NCBI GenBank assembly: GCA_004212095.1
Contig: RXIJ01000006.1
Span: forward strand, 1 to 7,371
DNA from: Methanosarcinales archaeon
GTDB lineage: Archaea; Halobacteriota; Methanosarcinia; Methanosarcinales; EX4572-44
Length of the DNA: 7,371 bases
Reading direction: 5' to 3'
Shown: one piece after another, positions 1 to 6,483 of the stretch
Position numbering within the stretch: the first letter of the stretch is position 1
Layout: each line of letters begins with the position of its first letter
The notes under the pieces: generated by a model
Seen by the model: only the letters and a program-made list of their open reading frames with translations
Databases searched by the model: none
What the model was told of the DNA's origin: nothing
Position numbers and translations under genes: made by a program

Positions 1-20
1 ACATTTTCATATAAGTCTGA

Positions 21-309
21 AACGACTTGTGGAGGAGCTTTCAAGGATACACATTGCTTGCGGAGAACAAGGTGAAGAGTGACAAGATCGAGTTTGTGGT
101 AAAAAAGATGGATTCGACACAAGCCATATTATTCTCCTATCCGAATCTCGGAAAATTTATTACTGCAGGGTAATGAAATCGGTAACAGTGGGATTGATGT
201 TTTGGTAGGAATTATGTGGGTAGTGGTTCTGGCTATCGATTTTTCAAATATGTTTGAAACCCAAGTTCTAGATACGGAATATGCAGTTCTGCAGAACGAA
301 GTTGTGTAG
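21..309 (+). pseudogene. decayed coding remnant, possibly the C-terminus of an ABC-type permease
   Basis: No intact gene is present. Two overlapping open frames look like one protein broken by a frameshift near 165-172. The first frame (21-173) ends in FSYPNLGKFITAG and then a stop. The second (103-309) continues as GNEIGNSGIDVLVG, then a hydrophobic stretch (IMWVVVLAI), then DFSNMFETQ, and stops at 307-309. An LG-x-x-I...GN segment followed by one membrane span and a charged end resembles the last part of TauC/SsuC-type transporter permeases, but this is a by-eye impression without a diagnostic motif. The reverse strand is also fairly open here, but its composition (many S, T, H, P, L) looks like an antisense shadow. 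The 11-bp unit around GTTGTGTAG occurs twice in tandem at 301-320, at the end of the remnant. Function and strand are uncertain. Confidence 0.22.
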
Positions 310-366
310 TGGTTGTGTAGTCAATGAGCCTACTAAAAATTAGGTGCTACAAGATAAATAGGATGT

Positions 367-417
367 GTGACCACTCAATCGATGTGTGTAAGCATTACGG
401 AGGTTAAGAGTGGTCAC
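367..417. repeat. perfect 10-bp inverted repeat with 31-bp spacer
   Basis: GTGACCACTC at 367-376 is exactly matched by its reverse complement GAGTGGTCAC at 408-417. The spacer holds a partial echo of the flanking sequence (GATGTGTG at 362-369 and again at 381-388). It lies about 120 bp beyond the 3' end of the TnpA remnant, where an IS200-type element would have its right end, but the spacer is longer than usual for an IS200/IS605 subterminal hairpin. It could equally be an operator or a chance structure. No T-run follows it, so a terminator is not supported. Confidence 0.4.
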
Positions 418-429
418 TGTTGAATATGC

Positions 430-534
430 TTAATCAAACATAAATCTTGTGGTATAAAGGGCTGTAAACTCTCTTGGGTGATACACCAAAACTCTAATTT
501 CTTTCGTGCGTTCAAACCTAAGAACAATATCCAT
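430..534 (-). other. short unrecognised reverse-strand ORF (34 aa), probably debris
   Basis: An ATG at 534-532 opens a 34-residue frame beginning MDIVLRFERTKEIRVLVYHP and ending at 432-430. The same frame is open further upstream to about 591, overlapping the TnpA remnant in another frame, so this may be a frameshifted tail of that element or unrelated junk. I do not recognise it, and see no convincing ribosome binding site in front of it. The rest of 310-540 holds only the inverted repeat and AT-rich sequence. Confidence 0.12.
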
Positions 535-539
535 TATAC

Positions 540-794
540 CTAAATATACAACCAATTCGAAACAATGCCAACACCCAACAACTTTACAACCATAGAATAC
601 TTTAGTGGGTACTTAATGAAAAGATGGACATGATCTGTGTTCACTGCCATATCTATGATTTGAATATCCATTTCACTGCACGGTTTTCGGATGATAGCTT
701 CCGTAACAAGGGCAACATCCCTAACCAATATTTTACCGCGATATTACAGCAGTAAAACGCATATAGTAAAAGCGTGTAAGTACTATAAATTTGA
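540..794 (-). pseudogene. remnant of an IS200/IS605-family TnpA (Y1, HUH) transposase
   Basis: TnpA of IS200/IS605 elements is a small single-strand DNA transposase using an HUH metal site and one catalytic tyrosine. The longest open piece (728-540, TTG first codon) contains EMDIQIIDMAV and VNTDHVHLFIKYPLKYS. The DHVHLFI block with H-V-H at 632-624 is the family's HUH motif, and the K-Y-P-x-K-Y-S tail is typical of this TnpA group. Reading upstream in the same frame gives YRGKILV, matching the usual K-Y-R-x-K-x-L N-terminal segment, but with stops at 746-744 and 785-783. After K-Y-S the sequence no longer looks like TnpA: the following helix and the catalytic tyrosine region are missing. An intact family member is about 130-150 residues, so roughly half survives. 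It is certainly inactive. Its 5' end lies within about 15-60 bp of serS2 in divergent orientation. Confidence 0.72.
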
Positions 795-802
795 GATGAT
801 CC
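793..802 (+). promoter_or_regulatory. ribosome binding site of serS2
   Basis: GAGATGATCC matches 9 of 10 bases of GAGGTGATCC, the sequence complementary to the 3' tail of archaeal 16S rRNA. The GAG core lies 10 bases before the ATG at 806. A second in-frame ATG two codons on (812) could also be served, but 806 fits the N-terminus seen in type-2 SerRS proteins. Confidence 0.55.
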
Positions 803-805
803 AAT

Positions 806-2302
806 ATGGAAATGCAATTTCGTCTTACTGGCTATTTTAGAACAAGTGCTGATCTGTCTGCTGCTGCAGATGATGTGGGCAAGTTCTTTCGAACAACTGC
901 TATTGAATTAATGAAAAAGGGGGTACCGGATGGAAGGGGTGCCGTTGTAAACAGTGTTGAGTGTGTTAATGACTGCATCCACTTTACTGTTGTATCTGAC
1001 CGATACGCACGTGCCCATGATGCTGTACTGCGCCTTAGAAAACCGCTTGCAGCTCTTATTGGAAAAAAATACCGAATAGGCATACGTAAAATTGAAATTG
1101 ACAGCTATATCATATCTTTCCCATCTAAAAAACCATTAAAAAATAAAATACCTTATGTGAAGAATATTGAGTATACGAATGAGCAACTCATATTGTCACT
1201 AAATGTCGGCGAAGCTGAGATTGAAAACCGCGTGCCTGATAGAATTATATCACTCATAGAAGATAAAATACGTTCACAGGAATATGGTGGAAAAGGAGAG
1301 CATTGGAACTTGTTATGGCAAAGCGAGAAAAAACAGCATGAAAACAATCTGGATCCTACAAAGCAGCTTTTAGACGCTCACTGGATCAAACGTGGTGCAA
1401 GCAGGGGCCAGTGGATACATGGGCCACAGATAACAAAACTTTTCAGGGTGTTTGAGCAAATAGTTCTGGATGAGATCGTCATACCACTTGATTACAAAGA
1501 GATGATTTTTCCAAAACTTGTAACCTGGGAAGTCTGGGAGCATTCGGGTCATGCGAAGGGCGTGTATCCGGAGATATATTATGTATGCCCTCCAAAGACA
1601 CGAGATCCTGAATTCTGGGAAGAAGTGATAGATCACTACAAAGTAACGCTTGAAGTTCCAATTGATATGATTGCAGGGAAAATCGATAAGCCAATCGGCG
1701 GAATGTGCTATGCCCAGTGTCCACCGTTCTGGATGTTTTTAAAGGGTGAAACAATTGCAGATAGCTCGTTTCCTATTAAAGTGTTTGACCGCTCAGGCAC
1801 ATCTCACAGGTACGAAAGTGGTGGCATTCATGGCATAGAGCGGGTGGATGAATTTCATCGCATAGAACTCGTATGGTGCGGCACGATACAACAGGTGCTT
1901 GACGAGTCGAAAAAGCTTCAGGAATGCTATAAACGGATTTTCAATGACCTGCTTGAACTTGAATGGCGCACAGCATGGGTAACGCCATGGTTTATGGCAC
2001 AGGAAGGACTCGCCGGTCTTTCTGAGCAAAAAGAAGTTGGAACTATTGATTATGAAGCTGTGATGCCGTATCGGGACGATTGGCTTGAATTCCAAAATCT
2101 TAGTGTTAACGGAGATAAGTATCCAGGCGGATTCAATGTTAAATCACAATCAAGAGAGCAACTTTGGAGTGGATGTTCGGGCATCGGGCTTGAGCGGTGG
2201 GCAAGTGCCTTGCTTGCACAAAAGGGATTAAACATTAAGGATTGGCCAGATGTTATTCAAGATATGTATGGGAAAATGCCTGAAGGCATAAAATTCCTCT
2301 GA
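806..2302 (+). CDS. serS2: type-2 (atypical, methanogen-type) seryl-tRNA synthetase
   Basis: Cytoplasmic class II synthetase that charges tRNA-Ser with serine using ATP, and also serylates tRNA-Sec where that pathway exists. At 498 residues it has the usual length of the family. The N-terminal tRNA-binding domain (about 1-165) is the unusual fold of this type and lacks the coiled-coil arm of normal SerRS. Motif 1 covers about 213-240 (FRVFEQIVLDE...MIFPKLVTW). Motif 2 covers about 329-354 (DRSGTSHRYESGGIHG to FHRIE, R335 and R352). Motif 3 is GIGLERW (R464). The active-site zinc ligands known from the Methanosarcina barkeri enzyme (Cys306, Glu355, Cys461) correspond to C305, E354 and C457 here, and the serine-pocket Asn of EFQN is N431. 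No stops, gaps or missing key residues were seen. The gene stands alone, with mobile-element debris on both sides. The start at 806 is supported by the Shine-Dalgarno site and by family length; 812 is the alternative. Confidence 0.96.
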   Translation: MEMQFRLTGYFRTSADLSAAADDVGKFFRTTAIELMKKGVPDGRGAVVNSVECVNDCIHFTVVSDRYARAHDAVLRLRKPLAALIGKKYRIGIRKIEIDSYIISFPSKKPLKNKIPYVKNIEYTNEQLILSLNVGEAEIENRVPDRIISLIEDKIRSQEYGGKGEHWNLLWQSEKKQHENNLDPTKQLLDAHWIKRGASRGQWIHGPQITKLFRVFEQIVLDEIVIPLDYKEMIFPKLVTWEVWEHSGHAKGVYPEIYYVCPPKTRDPEFWEEVIDHYKVTLEVPIDMIAGKIDKPIGGMCYAQCPPFWMFLKGETIADSSFPIKVFDRSGTSHRYESGGIHGIERVDEFHRIELVWCGTIQQVLDESKKLQECYKRIFNDLLELEWRTAWVTPWFMAQEGLAGLSEQKEVGTIDYEAVMPYRDDWLEFQNLSVNGDKYPGGFNVKSQSREQLWSGCSGIGLERWASALLAQKGLNIKDWPDVIQDMYGKMPEGIKFL

Positions 2303-2536
2303 ACTATACATTGCATGTGGCATGGTAATAGTATAGATTTCAGCCAAACAGTCAGGGAAACCCTCATTCAATAGTGATTTGAGATATCCCTGATCGTTTC
2401 ATGAGAGCAGCATCGAATTGTCATACTCTATGATGTTTCTGATATCGGATAAATAAAATCTATGTCTTCCCCATGATTTGATAAGCTCTTTATCCGGATC
2501 AAGAGCTCCAAGATATTTCGAGATTTTTCTCGGCTT
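2303..2536 (-). pseudogene. reverse-strand protein remnant of unknown family, one in-frame stop
   Basis: Reading the reverse strand from 2536 gives a protein-like frame starting KPRKISKYLGALDPDKELI, followed by SWGRHRFYLSDIRNIIEYDN. It has a stop at 2401-2399 and then resumes in the same frame with NDQGYLKSLLNEGFPDCLAEI and YTITMPHAMYSS, up to the serS2 stop codon. The composition (K, D, E, aromatic residues, few S/T/P) is that of a real protein rather than a shadow, and both sides of the stop read well in one frame. At its upstream end a stop (2539-2537) and then the short repeat at 2545 cut it off, so the N-terminus is gone; its C-terminus runs into the end of serS2. I do not recognise the family. 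A transposase or other mobile-element protein is possible from the setting only. Confidence 0.4.
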
Positions 2537-2544
2537 TTAAGATG

Positions 2545-2640
2545 TATAGGAAAGTATATAACACAACCATTCTCTTGCTAACGAAATTCGATACATGGTA
2601 AGAATGGTTGAGTTTAATATATAAGTGGGACATTAAGCAT
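2545..2640 (+). repeat. copy A of a short inverted repeat family
   Basis: This stretch matches, in order and on the opposite strand, the sequence at 2940-3153. Shared blocks are TATAGGAAAGTATA (2545-2558, one mismatch), CACAA, ATTCTCTTG (2569-2577), GCTAACG (2578-2584), the exact 12-mer ATGGTTGAGTTT (2603-2614), and then a GGGACA/GGACA segment. Copy A lacks the roughly 90-bp middle of copy B. It separates the reverse-strand remnant at 2303-2536 from the + strand ORF that follows, so it may mark an insertion or rearrangement joint. Confidence 0.5.
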
Positions 2641-2880
2641 ATAGATGATTTTAAGGACGTGATTTGGGAAAATAAGAGTGTCGAACATTTTAAGGCGGAC
2701 AAAATCTATTTTTTACGGATTGTAAGGCGAAATAACGCTAAGAGTAGTGATAAAAAATATGGATTCATTGATATTTTGAAGCATGAGACAAAATTGCCAA
2801 AAGACCAGATCAATTTGTTCACATTTTGTGTTTTGGATCTTAAATCGAAGCTTCTTAAGATTAGTATCGAGCTTGGGTGA
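2608..2880 (+). pseudogene. unrecognised ORF fragment, perhaps the N-terminal part of an interrupted gene
   Basis: The open frame is 90 codons from a TTG at 2608. The first ten or so residues come from repeat copy A, so the native part probably begins near 2638 (IDDFKDVIWENKSVEHFKAD). It continues with the basic stretch FLRIVRRNNAKSSDKKYGFI and LPKDQINLFTFCVLDLKSK, and stops with TGA at 2878-2880. Reading through that stop gives another 17 or so sensible residues (WVFKRGQIYGIRNKKCYIL) up to about 2934, where repeat copy B starts. No ribosome binding site or signal peptide is evident. The protein is charged and soluble-looking, and I cannot name a family. The methyltransferase fragment after copy B lies in the same reading frame, so one original gene is possible but unproven. 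Confidence 0.35.
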
Positions 2881-2948
2881 TGGGTCTTTAAAAGAGGTCA
2901 AATCTATGGCATTCGTAATAAAAAATGTTATATATTATCAAGCATAGT

Positions 2949-3122
2949 TTAGTCACATAAAGGTATATCCAGGTGTCCTACCTTCATTCCAAACTCAACC
3001 ATCCAGATAATATTGGTAACATCTCTTGTAAAAACACTGTATTCTTCAAGAAACTGCACAACTTCGTTGTGCAGAGTTGTTAACAACCTTTGACTCTCGA
3101 TTACGTTAGCAGTCGAGTGCAA
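2949..3122 (-). other. small open frame inside repeat copy B (57 aa), remnant or shadow
   Basis: The frame runs from a TTG at 3122-3120 to a TAA at 2951-2949. It reads TANVIESQRLLTTLHNEVVQ, then FLEEYSVFTRDVTNIIWMVE and FGMKVGHLDIPLCD, with protein-like acidic and hydrophobic patterning. Part of it (NVIESQ...LHNEVV) resembles NMFETQ...LQNEVV in the remnant at 250-306, which hints at a shared coding ancestor. There is no ATG at the start and no clear ribosome binding site, and upstream codons in this frame contain a stop. I do not recognise the family. It is probably not expressed. Confidence 0.25.
3054..3096. repeat. nested palindromes: 9-bp perfect hairpin plus a 12-bp palindrome
   Basis: CTGCACAAC (3054-3062) pairs perfectly with GTTGTGCAG (3066-3074) across a 3-base loop. 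Immediately after it, GTTGTTAACAAC (3076-3087) is a perfect palindrome, and AGAGT (3073-3077) can pair with ACTCT (3092-3096). A weaker version of the first hairpin exists at 289-309 (CTGCAGAAC, GAA, GTTGTGTAG), with one mismatch and one G-T pair. No T-tract follows, so it is not an obvious terminator. Confidence 0.55.
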
Positions 3123-3129
3123 GAGAATA

Positions 3130-3438
3130 TTGTGCGTTTATACCTTCCTATACGTTGAAAAATTGGAAGAAGTCATGAAGGAAGCCTATCGGATTTTAAA
3201 GCCAGAGAAGTACATAGCATGGCTTATCGGTGACCAGGCAAAAAAGAAAAAGTTTGTACCTGTTGGATTTAAAATATACTCCATACTTGAGAAGTGTTTC
3301 AAGCCTGTTGATATTATTTGTGTGACAAGGCATAATCAAACATCAAATACATCGATTTGGCATGAAAGAGCAAGAAAATATAATTTTTATTTAAGAGGGT
3401 TTAAGTATCTGATAATAATGCAGAGGGCAAATAAATGA
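3130..3438 (+). pseudogene. C-terminal fragment of a DNA methyltransferase
   Basis: The open frame has 102 codons from a TTG. Native sequence begins near 3154 (VEKLEEVMKEAYRILKPEKY), the helix and strand that follow the catalytic motif in Rossmann-type methylases. Next come IAWLIGDQAKKKKFVPVGFK, FKPVDIICVTRHNQTSNTS, and a C-terminal WHERARKYNFYLRGFKYLII block typical of DNA (adenine or cytosine-N4) modification methylases. The S-adenosylmethionine pocket (FxGxG) and the D/N-P-P-Y/F catalytic motif should lie upstream but are absent, because that region is replaced by repeat copy B. The fragment cannot be an active enzyme, and no restriction endonuclease gene is next to it. The first eight residues derive from the repeat. 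The last part is intact up to a normal stop 123 bp before leuS. The match to DNA methylases is from memory of the family, not a search. Confidence 0.6.
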
Positions 3439-3519
3439 AATCGCTGCACCACTTAACACGAGGTATACGATTCGGCTTAGCTTCGCTTTTTGGGACATTA
3501 TCCCCCTCGGTCACAACGT

Positions 3520-3528
3520 CATATATAC
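3520..3528 (+). promoter_or_regulatory. possible archaeal TATA box for leuS
   Basis: CATATATAC lies 34-42 bases before the leuS start in a non-coding gap (3439-3561) that otherwise shows no gene. An archaeal TATA box sets transcription about 25 bases downstream, which would give a very short leader starting close to the Shine-Dalgarno site at 3550. No clear purine-rich BRE precedes it. Confidence 0.3.
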
Positions 3529-3549
3529 TGGAACCGTTGAAGTTAATTT

Positions 3550-3555
3550 AAGGAG
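3550..3555 (+). promoter_or_regulatory. ribosome binding site of leuS
   Basis: AAGGAG with six bases before the ATG at 3562 is a good Shine-Dalgarno site and fixes this ATG as the start. Confidence 0.75.
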
Positions 3556-3561
3556 TAAAAC

Positions 3562-6462
3562 ATGAATATAAAGTATGATCCGTGCGTAATAGAGAATAAA
3601 TGGCAGAAAGCCTGGGACGACTCTGGCATATTTCAGCCCGAGATAGATCTGCGTGAGAAGTTTTTCATTACAGTACCCTATCCATATCTGAACGGGAATC
3701 TGCATGTTGGCCACACCCGTACGTTTACAATTGGTGATGTGATTGCACGGTATAAACGGATGCAGGGGTACAATGTGCTTTATCCGATGGGTTTTCATGT
3801 TACTGGCACGCCGATTGTCGGTCTTGCAGAACTTATCGCAAAAAAAGACAAGCAAACGATGGAAGTGTACCACAGGTTTCATAGTATTCCACTAAATGTG
3901 TTGTCAGGTCTTGATGAGCCCCTGAAGATAGTTAAATATTTCAGCAGGGAGGCGGAGGCTGACATGCGATCAATCGGGTATTCGATTGACTGGCGGCGCA
4001 GATTCACGACAACTGATCCGCCATACAAACAGTTCATCACCTGGCAGTTTAATTTACTGCGCGAACTTGGTTGTGTGGTTAAAGGGTCGCATCCTGTACG
4101 ATGGTGTCCTAATGATGATAATCCAGTGGAAGACCATGACATTTTGAAAGGTGAAGATACAACAATCATTGATTACACACTCGTCAAGTTCAAGCTCGAA
4201 GGTTGCAGTATTATTCTGCCGTGTGCAACACTTCGCCCTGAAACTGTTTTTGGAGTGACAAACCTGTGGGTAAACCCGGAAGTTATACACGTGCAGATAG
4301 AAGTGACCTATCCGGATAAAACCTGCGAAGAGTGGATCGTGAGCAGAGACGCGTATGAAAAACTCGGATTTACTGACAAGAGAGTAAGCGTCATAAAAGA
4401 AGTATCGGGAGTGGAGCTTATCGGAAAACACGTTACAAACCCGATAAACAATACAAGCGTATTGATACTTCCTGCATCGTTTGTAAATCCTGGAAACGGG
4501 AGCGGTATTGTGATGAGCGTACCAGCGCATGCACCTTACGATTATCTTGCTTTAAGAGACCTGTATGATTCCAATCTGTCACAATACGGAATTAATGAAG
4601 ACCTTAAGAGCAAGATCAAATTTATCTCACTGATAAAAGTTCCTGGGTTTGGAAAATATCCGGCAGTTGAAGCAGTAGAACAGCTCGGAGTTAAAAATCA
4701 GCAAGACCTGAGAGCAGAGGAAGCTACAAAAATCGTGTACCGTCGAGAGTTTCACAATGGCGAACTCACAGACACCACCGGCAAATATGCAGGCACAAAG
4801 GTCTCGAAGATAAAGGACATACTGACATACGATTTAATCAATAGTCGCATTGCTGATATCTTCTACGAGTTCAGCTCTCAACCAGTAATCTGTCGCTGCG
4901 GAACCAGATGCGTTGTCAACATAGTGAAAAACCAGTGGTTCCTCAACTACTCCAGTCCGGAATGGAAAGAAAAAGTTTACAGATGCCTGAAAATGATGGA
5001 CATACTCCCCCCCGAACTGCACGTTGAATTTGAGAACAAAGTGGACTGGCTCAAAGATAAAGCCTGTGCGCGTCGCAAAGGACTCGGCACAAACCTCCCG
5101 TGGGACAAGCAATGGCTCATAGAATCACTCGGGGACTCCACCATCTACATGAGTTATTACATTATAGCAAAATTCATAGCAGATGGCATAACACCAGAAC
5201 AGCTAACAGAAGCGTTTTTTAACTATGTACTGCTTGGAAAAGGGAGTGCAAGCACCGTTTCGGAAAACACAGGCATCACAAAAGAAACACTTGAATCAAT
5301 ACGAAATGATATTAACTACTGGTATCCGGTTGATATGCGTTCATCCGGAAAAGACCTGATACCAAACCACCTTCTCTTCTTTTTATTTCATCACACAGCC
5401 ATATTTCAAAAAGACATGTGGCCGCGAGCAATCGCCATCAACGGGTTCGTGTCGCTTGAACATAAGAAAATGAGCAAGTCAAAGGGACCGCTCTTAACAA
5501 TGAAAAAAGCAGTGAAGGAATACGGGGCAGACATCACACGTTTCTACATACTTGCTGCATCAGAGCACACACAGGACGCTGACTGGCGGGAAAATGACAT
5601 TGAAACCACAAAAAAGCAACTCGTGAGATTCTACCGTACTGCAAGAGAAATAATAGCGCTTCCTACCTCAACAGGAGACTTAAACAGCATAGACCGCTGG
5701 CTATTAAGCCGTTTGCAGCATAAAGTGGCGGAGACAAACGACGCACTGCAAAAACTGCAAACCAGACGAGCCCTTCAAAATTCTTTTTACTTGATACTAA
5801 ACGATCTTAAATGGTACGAGCGCCGCGGCGGGAAAAAAGCCCTCCCACAACTCCTGCACACATGGACGCGCCTTCTTGCACCTTTTACACCACACATCTG
5901 CGAGGAAATATGGAGCCACCTTGGTGAAGGCTTTATTTCACAGGCGCCGTACCCGGCACCGGACTCGACACTTGTTGATGTTGATTCCGAACAAGCAGAG
6001 GAATACCTGCAAAAAGCGCTCGAAGACGTTGAAGAAATCCTTCGCGTAACAAGAATTACACCACAAAAAATAATCATTTACACAACACCGCAATGGAAAA
6101 AAACCATACACAAAATAGCCATGGAACTCAAACTCACCGAAACTCTCGAAATGAAAAACGTGATGAGTGAGGCGATGAAAGATTATGAAGTAAAAAAACA
6201 CGGGAAAGAAGCGCCGAAATACGTGCAAAAAATTATAACCGAGCTAAAAAACACAACAAAAGAAACAGCAAAGTCAAAGAGAGCAAAACCAATAATAGAA
6301 AAAGAAATATTATCAGACGCCAGAGGATTCCTTGAATGCGAGCTAAACTGCAAAATTGAAATACAAAGCGCAGACAAGCCAAATTATGACCCGCAACAAA
6401 AGAGCAGACACGCAGAGCCAATGAGACCGGCAATATATATTATGGAATCTGTTGAAGACTGA
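3562..6462 (+). CDS. leuS: leucyl-tRNA synthetase, archaeal type
   Basis: Cytoplasmic class I synthetase that charges tRNA-Leu and edits mischarged products. At 966 residues it is full length for the archaeal/eukaryotic-type enzyme. The Rossmann catalytic domain begins with PYPYLNGNLHVGH; the HIGH signature is HVGH at 48-51. The CP1 editing domain is inserted after about residue 150, with the threonine-rich editing loop TLRPETVFG at 223-231 and SVPAHAPYDY containing the conserved Asp at 327. A CxCGxxC knuckle lies at 444-450, just before KNQWFLNYS. The second signature is KMSKS at 636-640. The anticodon-binding helical domain starts around DRWLLSRL (711-718), and a lysine-rich C-terminal extension ends with PAIYIMESVED. 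No frame disruption or missing signature was seen. Its own Shine-Dalgarno site and an upstream gap suggest transcription starts here. moxR follows after 21 bp and is probably in the same transcript. Third-base usage shifts from G/T-rich early to A/C-rich late. Confidence 0.98.
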   Translation: MNIKYDPCVIENKWQKAWDDSGIFQPEIDLREKFFITVPYPYLNGNLHVGHTRTFTIGDVIARYKRMQGYNVLYPMGFHVTGTPIVGLAELIAKKDKQTMEVYHRFHSIPLNVLSGLDEPLKIVKYFSREAEADMRSIGYSIDWRRRFTTTDPPYKQFITWQFNLLRELGCVVKGSHPVRWCPNDDNPVEDHDILKGEDTTIIDYTLVKFKLEGCSIILPCATLRPETVFGVTNLWVNPEVIHVQIEVTYPDKTCEEWIVSRDAYEKLGFTDKRVSVIKEVSGVELIGKHVTNPINNTSVLILPASFVNPGNGSGIVMSVPAHAPYDYLALRDLYDSNLSQYGINEDLKSKIKFISLIKVPGFGKYPAVEAVEQLGVKNQQDLRAEEATKIVYRREFHNGELTDTTGKYAGTKVSKIKDILTYDLINSRIADIFYEFSSQPVICRCGTRCVVNIVKNQWFLNYSSPEWKEKVYRCLKMMDILPPELHVEFENKVDWLKDKACARRKGLGTNLPWDKQWLIESLGDSTIYMSYYIIAKFIADGITPEQLTEAFFNYVLLGKGSASTVSENTGITKETLESIRNDINYWYPVDMRSSGKDLIPNHLLFFLFHHTAIFQKDMWPRAIAINGFVSLEHKKMSKSKGPLLTMKKAVKEYGADITRFYILAASEHTQDADWRENDIETTKKQLVRFYRTAREIIALPTSTGDLNSIDRWLLSRLQHKVAETNDALQKLQTRRALQNSFYLILNDLKWYERRGGKKALPQLLHTWTRLLAPFTPHICEEIWSHLGEGFISQAPYPAPDSTLVDVDSEQAEEYLQKALEDVEEILRVTRITPQKIIIYTTPQWKKTIHKIAMELKLTETLEMKNVMSEAMKDYEVKKHGKEAPKYVQKIITELKNTTKETAKSKRAKPIIEKEILSDARGFLECELNCKIEIQSADKPNYDPQQKSRHAEPMRPAIYIMESVED

Positions 6463-6470
6463 AAACAACA

Positions 6471-6475
6471 GGGAG
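6471..6475 (+). promoter_or_regulatory. ribosome binding site of moxR
   Basis: GGGAG with eight bases before the ATG at 6484 selects this start. It lies in the 21-bp gap after leuS, so no separate promoter is needed. Confidence 0.6.
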
Positions 6476-6483
6476 AAAAAATA

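Larger units (their letters stand above)
2940..3153 (-). repeat. copy B of the short inverted repeat family, with internal hairpins
   Basis: This is the longer copy, inverted relative to the one at 2545-2640 and sharing the same blocks in the same order (TATAGGAAGGTATA at its right end, ATTCTCTTG, GCTAACG, ATGGTTGAGTTT, GGACA). Its middle carries a second similarity: on the reverse strand CTGCACAACGAAGTTGTGCAG matches 19 of 21 bases at 289-309 near the window start. It contains a 58-codon open frame and strong palindromes. It sits between the unrecognised ORF fragment and the methyltransferase fragment, and its right edge coincides with the point where methyltransferase-like sequence begins. 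Confidence 0.5.

Noticed and set aside
505..520. GTTCAAACC resembling a tRNA T-loop
   Set aside because: No matching acceptor stem, D-arm or anticodon arm could be found on either strand.
782..790. TATA-like ACTATAAAT just upstream of serS2 as its promoter
   Set aside because: Transcription would begin about 25 bases later, past the Shine-Dalgarno site and the ATG, which conflicts with the good ribosome site at 793-802.
2302..2337. CTATAC/GTATAG inverted repeat after serS2 as a terminator
   Set aside because: The stem is only 6 bp with a 21-base loop and no T-tract follows.
2499..2702. Reverse-strand 67-codon open frame across repeat copy A
   Set aside because: It spans the junction between the remnant, the repeat and the next ORF in a different frame from the protein-like reading, so it is best explained as a chance frame.
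4054..4530. 158-codon reverse-strand open frame inside leuS
   Set aside because: It lies fully antisense to a well-conserved part of leuS, with no start signals or recognisable motifs.
5007..5013. Run of seven C in leuS as a frameshift or slippage site
   Set aside because: The frame is intact across it (ILPPELHV) and matches the expected LeuRS sequence, so there is no sign of programmed or accidental slippage.
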